NCBI GenBank assembly: GCA_029559915.1
Contig: JAKPZU010000352.1
Span: forward strand, 1 to 42,432
Reading direction: 5' to 3'
DNA length: 42,432 bases
Source: Bacillota bacterium
GTDB lineage: Bacteria; Bacillota_I; Bacilli_A; Izemoplasmatales; Hujiaoplasmataceae
Made by a program: the position numbers and the translations under genes. Below are positions 24,263 to 31,766 of the stretch, one piece after another. How positions within the stretch are numbered: position 1 is the first letter of the stretch; every line of letters begins with the position of its first letter. The notes beneath the pieces were generated by a model that did not search any database, had not been told where the DNA came from, and saw only the letters and a program-made list of their open reading frames with translations.

Positions 24263-26734
24263 TTAAATAAATAAGTTGTGATTTGAAGTTGTGGTGTCGC
24301 CTAGGTAGGTAGCTACGCCTGCGATTTCAACACCGTCAATCAATTCTTCCTTCTTGATACCCATGATATCCATTGACATTGCACAAGCGGTTATCTTGAC
24401 GCCCAAGTCCATGGCACTTCTGATCATTTCTTCCAAAGCATCGACATTCTTTTTCTTCATGATGGATTTGATCATCTTTGGCCCCATACCCATCATGTTC
24501 ATTTTGGAGATAGGTAATTTTTTAGTACCTCTTGGCATCATTGAACCAAACATTCTTTCGATGAATGATTTCTTGACTTTGACTTTCTTAGGTTTTCTTA
24601 AGATATTCAAACCCCAGAAAGTGAAGAACAATGATACTTTTTTACCCATGGAAGCTGCACCTTGAGCAATGATGAAAGCAGCTATGGCTTTATCCAAGTC
24701 TTCGGAGAACACGACAATGGTTGAATCTTCGAGATGAGTTTTGGTTTCAACTGATTTTTTTTGCATTTGGTTGCCTTTAAGAATTTTGGCTGTGAAACGG
24801 TTATTCTCTTCTTTTAGGTCAATCAAAGTATTATTGGTTTTTTCAACCCAAGTTTTAACGTCTTTTTTGAATCCTGGATCGGTAGCGCTAATTTCCAGGA
24901 TTTCACCATCATTCATCTTTTCCAAACTCTTGAAAGTTTTGACGATAGGGCCAGGACATTGCAAACCTGAAGCATCAACTACCAATGTAGGATTGAAGTT
25001 GATTGATAGTGGTTCTGATTTTTGTGGGGTTTCAATTATCATTTTGCCGGCATCATCTGTTTCATCCATAGCCATAAAATCGGAAGGATTATAAACGCTT
25101 TGATAAGTCTTGAATGCGCCATCGAGATTATATGCTTGAATGCCTTTTTGTCTCAAAATTCTTACGGTATTGTAAGCTCTGATGCCACTTTGACAGAAGA
25201 CATAAACCTTCTGGTTCTTCGGAATCTCATTTAATCTTTTTCTAATTTCTGGGAAAGGAATGTTTATTGTTCCAGGAATTGAGGCAAAAGCCGCTTCAAT
25301 TTGGTCTCTGGCATCGATGACGAATGCACCGCTTTTAATTAAATCATTGATTTCATTATACTGTACTGTTTCCACTAAGTCGTTGATGATGTTGTCCGCA
25401 ATGAAACCCAACATATTGACAGGATCTTTGGCCGAAGAGAATGGCGGAGCATAGGATAATTCCAAATCTTTCAAATCAGTTACTTTCATTCCCGCTCTGA
25501 TGGCAGTCGCTATTACGTCAATACGTTTGTCAACGCCTTCCATGCCCACAGCCTGAGCGCCTAGGATTTGTTCGGTTTTAGGATTGAACAATAACTTCAT
25601 TGAAATGGTGGAAGAACCGGGATAGTATCCAGCGTGGCTTCCTGGATGGGTGTGAATGACTTTATATTCGATATTTTTAGCTTTTAAGGTTTTTTCATTG
25701 TTACCGGTTGCGCCTACGGTATAATCGAAGACCTTGGCGGCGGAAGTACCCATGGAACCAAGATATTTTTCATTCTTGCCACAGATATTGTCCGCAACCA
25801 TCCGGCCTTGTTTATTAGCCGGACCTGCCAAAGGAATCATGGTTTCAGTTTTGGTTACGAAATCTAATACTTCTATAGCGTCGCCGATAGCGTAAATTGA
25901 TTCGTCGCTGGTTTTTAAATATTCATCAACCCAAATACCGCCTTTTTGACCCAGTTTCAAACCGGCTTCTTTGGCTAATATGTTTTCTGGTCTGACGCCG
26001 ATAGCGAAAATTATCAAATCGGTAGCGAGAGTTTTGCCTGAAGAAAGAACGATTTCCTTACCTTCGTTTTTAAACTCTTTCACACCATCATTGAGAATCA
26101 AGTTTACCCCTTTGTCGATAATATGTTGATGAATAATTTGCGCCATTTCAAAATCGACTGGAGCCATGACTTGATTTGACATTTCCACGATAGCGACCTT
26201 GATGCCTAAGTGATGCAAATTCTCAGCCATTTCAAGACCGATGAAACCAGCACCGATTACGGCTGCTCTTTTTGGTTTTTCTTTGTTGATGAAGTTTTTG
26301 ATTCGATCAGTATCAGGAATACTTCTCAAAGTGAAAAGATTTTTCGCTTCGTTTATTCCTGCAATCGGAGGTTTGACAGGAAAAGCACCCGTGGATATTA
26401 CCAAAAAATCATAAGATTCATTATAAGTCTCATCACTTTTAAGATTTTTGATGGTTAAAACTTTTTTTTCTCTATCGATTCTTACAGCTTCTGAAAAATT
26501 CCTAACATCGATATTGAAGTTGTTGTGCATTTCTTCGACTGTCTGTAATAACAAAGCATCTCTGCTGGTTATTACATCACCAATATAATATGGTAACCCA
26601 CAGTTGGCAAAAGAGATATGTTCCCCTCTTTCGAGCATGATAATCTCAGCTGATTCGTCCATTCTTCTCAGTCTGGTAGCGGTAGAAGCGCCTCCGGCAA
26701 CTCCACCGATAATGATAATTTTCTTTTTGTCCAT
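24263..26734 (-). CDS. CoA-disulfide reductase with fused rhodanese, TusA and DsrE-like domains
   Basis: Protein of 823 residues. The N-terminal FAD/NAD(P)H part has IIGGVAGGAS (7-16) and the active-site SFANCGLPYY (Cys45), the single-cysteine type of CoA-disulfide/CoA-persulfide reductase. The second nucleotide-binding GAGFIGLEMAE and a dimerisation domain (to about 450) follow. A rhodanese domain has CQSGIRA (Cys514). A TusA/SirA domain has GLQCPGP (Cys593). The C-terminal DsrE/DsrF-like domain (about 665-823) has ACAMSMD (Cys784). The four modules suggest reduction of CoA disulfide/persulfide and passing of sulfane sulfur between cysteines. AGGAGA precedes the ATG on the minus strand. The gene is monocistronic, under a strong promoter carrying a palindrome in its spacer. 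Confidence 0.92.
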   Translation of the reverse strand: MDKKKIIIIGGVAGGASTATRLRRMDESAEIIMLERGEHISFANCGLPYYIGDVITSRDALLLQTVEEMHNNFNIDVRNFSEAVRIDREKKVLTIKNLKSDETYNESYDFLVISTGAFPVKPPIAGINEAKNLFTLRSIPDTDRIKNFINKEKPKRAAVIGAGFIGLEMAENLHHLGIKVAIVEMSNQVMAPVDFEMAQIIHQHIIDKGVNLILNDGVKEFKNEGKEIVLSSGKTLATDLIIFAIGVRPENILAKEAGLKLGQKGGIWVDEYLKTSDESIYAIGDAIEVLDFVTKTETMIPLAGPANKQGRMVADNICGKNEKYLGSMGTSAAKVFDYTVGATGNNEKTLKAKNIEYKVIHTHPGSHAGYYPGSSTISMKLLFNPKTEQILGAQAVGMEGVDKRIDVIATAIRAGMKVTDLKDLELSYAPPFSSAKDPVNMLGFIADNIINDLVETVQYNEINDLIKSGAFVIDARDQIEAAFASIPGTINIPFPEIRKRLNEIPKNQKVYVFCQSGIRAYNTVRILRQKGIQAYNLDGAFKTYQSVYNPSDFMAMDETDDAGKMIIETPQKSEPLSINFNPTLVVDASGLQCPGPIVKTFKSLEKMNDGEILEISATDPGFKKDVKTWVEKTNNTLIDLKEENNRFTAKILKGNQMQKKSVETKTHLEDSTIVVFSEDLDKAIAAFIIAQGAASMGKKVSLFFTFWGLNILRKPKKVKVKKSFIERMFGSMMPRGTKKLPISKMNMMGMGPKMIKSIMKKKNVDALEEMIRSAMDLGVKITACAMSMDIMGIKKEELIDGVEIAGVATYLGDTTTSNHNLFI

Positions 26735-26766
26735 TTTTGATGTTCTCCTATCTAAACCAAGAAGTT

Positions 26767-26795
26767 ATTTTACTCCTATAAGGAGTAGTTGTCAA
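26767..26795 (-). promoter_or_regulatory. Promoter of the CoA-disulfide reductase gene with overlapping operator-like palindrome
   Basis: On the minus strand: TTGACA (26790-26795), a 17-bp spacer and TAAAAT (26767-26772). The spacer is nearly filled by a perfect inverted repeat, TACTCCT-ATA-AGGAGTA (26771-26787). A regulator bound there would block RNA polymerase directly. Confidence 0.75.
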
Positions 26796-26811
26796 GAAAA
26801 CAAACTTGGAA

Positions 26812-26843
26812 ATAAAAAAAACCAAGACCGTTAAGTCTTGGTT
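26812..26843 (-). terminator. Terminator of rpsD
   Basis: On the minus strand, AACCAAGAC pairs with GTCTTGGTT (26820-26828 with 26835-26843) across a 6-nt loop, then a T run (26812-26820). Confidence 0.87.
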
Positions 26844-26856
26844 AATCTTTGAAATC

Positions 26857-27456
26857 TTATTTGTTGTACAATTCAACTATTAGATTTTCTTTAATTTCCG
26901 GTAAGAATTCATTTCTTTCAGGTAAGCGAGTGTAAGTAGCGGTAACTTTTTCTTCGTTGAATTCAATGTATTCTTGACGAGCAGCAATCGCTTCTAAAGC
27001 TTCCTTGATGATCAGCAAGTCTTTGGATTTTTCCTTGATTGAAATTACTTGACCAGGTTTAACTCTAATTGATGGAATAGTTGCTTTAACGCCATCCAAT
27101 AGAATATGTCCGTGATTGACCAATTGTCTAGCTTGTTGTCTGGTTCTTGCGAAACCAGCACGATAAACTAAATTGTCCAATCTTGATTCAAGTAAGAAAA
27201 GGAAGTTTTCACCTTGTTTGCCTTGCATTTTCTTAGCTTCATTAAAGGTCTTACGGAATTGTTTTTCATTGACACCATAAGTGAAACGAACTCTTTGCTT
27301 TTCTTGTAACTGAACACCATATTCAGATAACTTTTTACGCTTTTGTCCGTGTTGACCAGGTGCGAATGGACGTTTGTTTAATTCCTTGCCAGTTTCAGAA
27401 ACTGAATAAGATAAACGACGACTTTGTTTCCATGTAGATCCAGTAAATCTTGACAT
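26857..27456 (-). CDS. rpsD: 30S ribosomal protein S4
   Basis: Protein of 199 residues, a primary 16S rRNA-binding protein and, in many bacteria, a translational autoregulator. [15 protein letters not shown] at the N terminus, KRKKLSEYG, and the S4 RNA-binding domain [20 protein letters not shown] and [10 protein letters not shown] are clear. The N terminus lacks the four-cysteine zinc knuckle, so it is a zinc-independent (C-) form. AAGGAGG precedes the ATG. A leader of about 178 nt and a perfect consensus promoter lie upstream. Confidence 0.97.
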   Translation of the reverse strand: MSRFTGSTWKQSRRLSYSVSETGKELNKRPFAPGQHGQKRKKLSEYGVQLQEKQRVRFTYGVNEKQFRKTFNEAKKMQGKQGENFLFLLESRLDNLVYRAGFARTRQQARQLVNHGHILLDGVKATIPSIRVKPGQVISIKEKSKDLLIIKEALEAIAARQEYIEFNEEKVTATYTRLPERNEFLPEIKENLIVELYNK

Positions 27457-27634
27457 ATATTTTCCTCCTTAGTGTATTATTACGTACATAATGTTTGAGG
27501 AGTCCCATAATAACTTATTTTGATTATTTTGATGGTTTCGTGTTAAGCAGTTAACAGTACTAACAACCCTACAAATAATTGGAATAATCAAACCACAAAT
27601 TACCATAAAACAACTGCTTTTTATTACATGCGCA
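27457..27634 (-). promoter_or_regulatory. Structured 5' leader of rpsD, possible S4 autoregulatory element
   Basis: About 178 nt between the predicted transcription start and the rpsD ATG without any gene. An 8-bp long-range stem, AAGCAGTT (27545-27552) with AACTGCTT (27612-27619), closes a domain of about 75 nt. A further AGGAGTCCC segment (27510-27518 on the plus strand) lies nearer the ribosome site. Bacillota rpsD leaders are known targets of S4; I could not match this one to the consensus by eye. Confidence 0.45.
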
Positions 27635-27640
27635 CAAAGT

Positions 27641-27669
27641 ATTATAACTTATTGACTATAAAATGTCAA
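27641..27669 (-). promoter_or_regulatory. Consensus promoter of rpsD
   Basis: On the minus strand: TTGACA (27664-27669), exactly 17 bp, then TATAAT (27641-27646), a perfect match to the sigma-A consensus. The -35 box lies inside the 3' end of the upstream methionine-sulfoxide reductase gene. Confidence 0.92.
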
Positions 27670-28099
27670 CTAAAAGCTTTACCAGTTTTTCTAGGTCATT
27701 TTTCAAGGTTTCATCAAACCGGTTCAGCTTCGGACTGTCGATGTCCAACACGCCAAAAAGTACGTCATTCTTGATGATTGGTATCACGATTTCTGAATTC
27801 GATTCGCAATCACAGGGAATATGTCCAGGGAAATCATGAACATTGGCAACGACAATAGTTTCTTTCTTTTTGGCACTTGTACCGCAAACACCTTTACCCA
27901 TGTCAATGAGCGTTACAGCGGCTTTTCCCTGGAATGGTCCAAGGTATAGTCTTTCACCATCATAAAGATAAAATCCTACCCAGTTCAAATCGGATACATT
28001 TTCCATGATAATGGCAGACATATTGGCTAAATTGGTAACGATGTTCAATTTTTTATCAATGAATAACTCTGCGTGAGTAAATAGGAAATCATTGGTCAT
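27656..28099 (-). CDS. msrC: Free methionine-(R)-sulfoxide reductase (GAF domain)
   Basis: Single GAF-domain protein of 147 residues that reduces free methionine-R-sulfoxide. The catalytic cysteines are in KGVCGTSA (Cys72) and HIPCDCES (Cys96, Cys98), followed by SEIVIPI as in the YebR/YtsP group. VGFYLYDGERLYLGPFQG is also typical. It reads in the same direction as rpsD with no terminator between them, so some rpsD transcription may come from here. The promoter is at 28125-28153. It fits an oxidative-damage repair role together with the nearby thiol enzyme. Confidence 0.92.
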   Translation of the reverse strand: MTNDFLFTHAELFIDKKLNIVTNLANMSAIIMENVSDLNWVGFYLYDGERLYLGPFQGKAAVTLIDMGKGVCGTSAKKKETIVVANVHDFPGHIPCDCESNSEIVIPIIKNDVLFGVLDIDSPKLNRFDETLKNDLEKLVKLLVDIL

Positions 28100-28124
28100 A
28101 ATAAATCACTCCTTTTAGGTCAAT

Positions 28125-28153
28125 ATTATAAAATAACTTTCCGTAAAACACAA
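28125..28153 (-). promoter_or_regulatory. Promoter of msrC
   Basis: On the minus strand: TTGTGT (28148-28153), a 17-bp spacer and TATAAT (28125-28130). It is divergent from the thiI promoter; the two -10 boxes face away within a 92-bp gap. Confidence 0.6.
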
Positions 28154-28159
28154 CATCTA

Positions 28160-28168
28160 TGATAAAAT
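28160..28168 (+). promoter_or_regulatory. Extended -10 promoter of thiI
   Basis: TGA followed by TAAAAT (28163-28168) makes an extended -10 box. No good -35 is present. The predicted leader is short, about 17 nt. Confidence 0.4.
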
Positions 28169-28191
28169 AATTATGAATGGACGTGATATGA

Positions 28192-29427
28192 ATGTACGAA
28201 TATATAATGGTCAGATACGGAGATTTAATTCTTAAAGGAAAGAATCAACATATCTTTCGTCATAACATCAATAATCAGATAGCTCACAAAATGTATGGTT
28301 TGAATGTGGAGATAGAATTTCAACATGATCTGGTCTTCATTAAATTGAATGATACTGATCCCATGGATGTCATCGAAAGATTGAATTTCATTTCCGGGTT
28401 ATCTTCTTATAGTAAAACAGTCAAATGCGCTTATGATTTGGATGAAATTGCGGATAAATCAATTGCACTCTTAAAACATGAAGTGCATGCAAAAACAACT
28501 TTTAAAGTTGAAACCAAAAGAGCCGATAAATCGATAAGCCTCAAATCCTTTGAAATATCGAATTTGGTTTCAAAAAAAGTTTTGCGGGCAGTTGAGAATC
28601 TTGTCGTTGATGTCAAGCATCCCGAAACAACACTTAATATTGAAACCCGCTTGGACGGTACTTATATCTATACAAAAAAAATACCGGGAATGGGCGGTTT
28701 TCCAACTTCAACCGGTGGAAGGGCAATGCTGCTTGTAAGCGGCGGTATCGATTCACCTGTAGCTGGATATTTAACGATGAATACTGGTCTTGAAATCGAA
28801 TGTGTACATTTTGAAAGTTCACCACTCACACCAGTAGAATCGGTTCAGAAAGTAATTGATTTGGTAACGGTGTTATCGCGCTACGCTCCAAGCTCCAAGA
28901 TTAAATTGCACTTGGTTCCTTTTAGAGAAATTCATGAGATGATTTTAAAGGAGGTTCCGGAGAGTTACATCATAACCATCATGAGAAGAATGATGTATCG
29001 ATTGGCAGAAATCTTGGCAAAAAAGAACAGTTGTAAGGCAATCGTCACCGGAGATTCAATCGGGCAGGTAGCTTCACAAACCTTGGAAAGTTTGATTACG
29101 GTTCAAGCAGTCGTTAGCTCTTTGGTTATCCGACCACTATCGACAATGGACAAAAGCGATATCATAAAAATTGCCAAGAAGATAAAAACTTATCCTATTT
29201 CCAGTCGACCTTTTTCCGATTGTTGTACGGTTTATGTTCCCAAACGGCCGGTAATCAAACCAACCAGTGAAAGAGCAGAAATTTTCGAAAAAGCTTTCGA
29301 TTATCAAAAATTCTTGAAAATCGCAATAAAGGAAACCATCACAGTAGAAATCAATGAAAGAAAGCCGCTGAACATTATCGACAAGGGGTTCAGTGTGGGT
29401 GAGATATTCAAAAGTGAAAACAATTGA
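28192..29427 (+). CDS. thiI: ThiI, tRNA 4-thiouridine synthase
   Basis: Protein of 411 residues. The N-terminal YIMVRYGDLILKGKN segment, a THUMP domain (about 60-165) and the PP-loop SGGIDSPVAGYL (about 182) show a ThiI enzyme that adenylates and thiolates U8 of tRNA. It ends after the PP-loop domain and lacks the C-terminal rhodanese domain of E. coli ThiI, like many Bacillota enzymes. Sulfur would thus come directly from a cysteine desulfurase; SufS is the only one in the window. First gene of an overlapping set, thiI-GNAT-pepF. Confidence 0.94.
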   Translation: MYEYIMVRYGDLILKGKNQHIFRHNINNQIAHKMYGLNVEIEFQHDLVFIKLNDTDPMDVIERLNFISGLSSYSKTVKCAYDLDEIADKSIALLKHEVHAKTTFKVETKRADKSISLKSFEISNLVSKKVLRAVENLVVDVKHPETTLNIETRLDGTYIYTKKIPGMGGFPTSTGGRAMLLVSGGIDSPVAGYLTMNTGLEIECVHFESSPLTPVESVQKVIDLVTVLSRYAPSSKIKLHLVPFREIHEMILKEVPESYIITIMRRMMYRLAEILAKKNSCKAIVTGDSIGQVASQTLESLITVQAVVSSLVIRPLSTMDKSDIIKIAKKIKTYPISSRPFSDCCTVYVPKRPVIKPTSERAEIFEKAFDYQKFLKIAIKETITVEINERKPLNIIDKGFSVGEIFKSENN

Positions 29428-29953
29428 AACGGATAGATTGATTTTAAGAAAATTCGTCAATAGGGATTTGGAAGACTTGTATGCTTATGGGAAATTGGAT
29501 ACGGTCGGCCCCAAAGCTGGTTGGATGCCACACCCAAGTCTTGAACATTCACAAAAAATACTAAACCATTTTATAGCCGGCAATGATGTTTATGCCCTTT
29601 GCTTGAAAAGCGAAAATAAAGTAATCGGTTCAGTCGGATTACATCAAACAAAGTTGGGTGAATATGGTGAAGTATATGAGTTGGGGTATGTGCTTTCTAC
29701 TTTTTATGAAGGCCAAGGGTATATGTTTGAAGCTGTAAAAGCGGTTCTCGATTATGCCTTCAACGAATTGAACCTCGAAAAAATATATGTAGGTCATTTT
29801 CTGGAAAATGATCGATCAAAAAAGTTGATAAACAAGTTCAACTTTCATTATCTTAATGACTATGATTATGAAAGCAGAGACTACGGGATAAAACGAAGCA
29901 AAATCTATTGCATGACCATAGAAGACTACAATAAATCAGGAGGATTAAAATGA
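29414..29953 (+). CDS. GNAT-family N-acetyltransferase (RimJ/RimL-like)
   Basis: Protein of 179 residues starting at GTG 29414, giving MKTIETDRLILRKF, the usual N terminus of RimJ/RimL-type acetyltransferases. The acetyl-CoA region is ELGYVLSTFYEGQGYMFEAV (about 84-103), and LEKIYVGHFLENDRSKKLINKF follows. It overlaps the end of thiI by 14 nt and shares ATGA with pepF. An in-frame GTG at 29393 is less likely because homologues start at the IETDRL segment. The substrate is unknown. Confidence 0.85.
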   Translation: MKTIETDRLILRKFVNRDLEDLYAYGKLDTVGPKAGWMPHPSLEHSQKILNHFIAGNDVYALCLKSENKVIGSVGLHQTKLGEYGEVYELGYVLSTFYEGQGYMFEAVKAVLDYAFNELNLEKIYVGHFLENDRSKKLINKFNFHYLNDYDYESRDYGIKRSKIYCMTIEDYNKSGGLK

Positions 29954-31707
29954 AAAAGTGGAGTTTAGACAAATTGTATTTAGGATTTGACGATCCTAAA
30001 TATCAAGAGGATTTAACAAAAATTGATTTAATGATTCAAGAAATCAATGGCCAAATCGAAGAGTTGAATAATTATGATGACAAGCTAAACAAATTACTTC
30101 GATTCATGAATTATGAAATTGAGTTTGATCATTTGATTGGCAGAGTCTATAGCTTTGCAGGACTTACAGAATCAGTGGAAAGCACAAATCCACAGGCTGT
30201 AAAAATGACAAGCATTTTAAGGAGAAAGATGACGGAATTAACCAAAGTAAACACCGTTTTCAACAAGTGGCTGGCTAATTATCCTTTCTTGGAAAACGAT
30301 ATTGAAAACAATGCATTCTTGAAGGAACATGCTTTTTATCTTCAAGAAACCAAAGCGAAAGCATCACATATGTTAAGCGATGATTTGGAAATGATGGTCG
30401 CTAAATTAAGACAAACCGGATCAAGTGCTTGGGGAACTTTACAGTCGCTTCTCACCTCAACGCTGGAAGTTGAATATGAATCAAAAATCATCACGCTCTC
30501 TGAGGTGAGAAACTTGGCTGATGATGCCTCGCCAACGGTAAGAAAAAGCGCTTATGAAGCGGAGTTGAAAGCTTACAAGAAGATTGACAAGGCAGTAGCC
30601 GCTGCCTTGAACTCCATCAAGGGTGAAGTCAATACTTTATCTTCAGCCAGAGGTTTCAAGAGTCCTTTGGATCAAGCGTTATTCAACAGCCGTATTTCCG
30701 AAGCGACATTGAATGCGATGCAAGAAGCAGTTAAGGATTATTACGGAATATTCAGGAGTTATTTGAAACGTAAGGCTGAACTTTTGGGACATAAGAATGG
30801 ATTGCCATTTTATGATCTATTCGCACCGATGGGTTCAGTCAACAAGAGATTCACTATAGAGGAAGCTAATGAATACATCTTGAAGAATTTCAGGACTTTT
30901 TCCGAACCCCTATATCTAATGGCAAAAAAAGCTTTTGAGGAAAACTGGATTGATTATACTCCAAGACCTGGAAAAAGAGGCGGAGCCTTCTGTTCCAATA
31001 TCGATTCCATTAAAGAATCAAGAATCATGACAAACTTTACCGGTGCCTTTGGCGACATGATTACTTTAGCACATGAACTTGGTCATGCATACCATGGTGA
31101 GGTTATATTCAAGGAAAGCCCGTTAAATGGCTCTTACACCATGCCTGTTGCCGAGACGGCTTCAACCTTCTGCGAAACTATAGTCAATAAAGCAGCTTTA
31201 AAAGACGCAACTGATAAGGATGAAAAAATCTTCTTGTTGGAATCGGCAATTCAAAGTTACACACAAGTAGTGATTGACATCATGTCCCGTTTTATCTTTG
31301 AAAGAGGAGTTTTTGAAGGACGGGAAAAAACGGTTTTTGATGCAAATGAATTGAGTGAATTGATGCTTTCAGCCCAAAAAGCCACTTATGGTGACGGCTT
31401 GGATTCCAATTATCTTCATCCATACATGTGGGTTTGCAAACCGCATTATTACTCTGGCGGCCTAAGTTATTACAACTACCCATATACTTTTGGTCTTTTA
31501 TTCGCCAAGGGTTTATATTCAAAATATTTGGAAAACAAGGAATTATTTGTGGCCAACTATGATAACCTTCTTAGAGCAACTGGCAAGAGTACAGTTGAAG
31601 ATACTGCAAAACTGATGAATATCGATGTTACTAAAAAAGAGTTCTGGTCCAGTTCTTTGGAATTATTAAAAGAAGACATCGAAGAATTTTTGAGATTAAC
31701 GAAATAA
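29950..31707 (+). CDS. pepF: Oligoendopeptidase F (M3 family zinc peptidase)
   Basis: Cytoplasmic zinc metallopeptidase of 585 residues that degrades short peptides. The zinc motif HELGH (His375, Glu376, His379) is in the LAHELGHAYHG context, and the third ligand is in VAETASTFCE downstream. The C-terminal segment PYMWVCKPHYYS, then FGLLFAKGLY, is typical of the PepF/M3B group. The start ATG overlaps the stop of the acetyltransferase gene, with AGGAGG upstream. No terminator follows clearly; the next gene begins 59 bp later. Confidence 0.95.
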   Translation: MKKWSLDKLYLGFDDPKYQEDLTKIDLMIQEINGQIEELNNYDDKLNKLLRFMNYEIEFDHLIGRVYSFAGLTESVESTNPQAVKMTSILRRKMTELTKVNTVFNKWLANYPFLENDIENNAFLKEHAFYLQETKAKASHMLSDDLEMMVAKLRQTGSSAWGTLQSLLTSTLEVEYESKIITLSEVRNLADDASPTVRKSAYEAELKAYKKIDKAVAAALNSIKGEVNTLSSARGFKSPLDQALFNSRISEATLNAMQEAVKDYYGIFRSYLKRKAELLGHKNGLPFYDLFAPMGSVNKRFTIEEANEYILKNFRTFSEPLYLMAKKAFEENWIDYTPRPGKRGGAFCSNIDSIKESRIMTNFTGAFGDMITLAHELGHAYHGEVIFKESPLNGSYTMPVAETASTFCETIVNKAALKDATDKDEKIFLLESAIQSYTQVVIDIMSRFIFERGVFEGREKTVFDANELSELMLSAQKATYGDGLDSNYLHPYMWVCKPHYYSGGLSYYNYPYTFGLLFAKGLYSKYLENKELFVANYDNLLRATGKSTVEDTAKLMNIDVTKKEFWSSSLELLKEDIEEFLRLTK

Positions 31708-31766
31708 TTTCCAAGAAAACACTCTGCTTATTTGTTTATTTAAATGAAAGAAGGGGAGGATTAATA

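Noticed and set aside
24741-25094. Open frame of 117 codons antisense to the CoA-disulfide reductase gene
   Set aside because: It lies entirely within a well-supported gene on the other strand, has no ribosome site or recognisable protein features, and is a shadow frame.
29137-29460. Open frame of 107 codons antisense to the end of thiI
   Set aside because: Overlaps two well-supported genes and shows no protein-like features.
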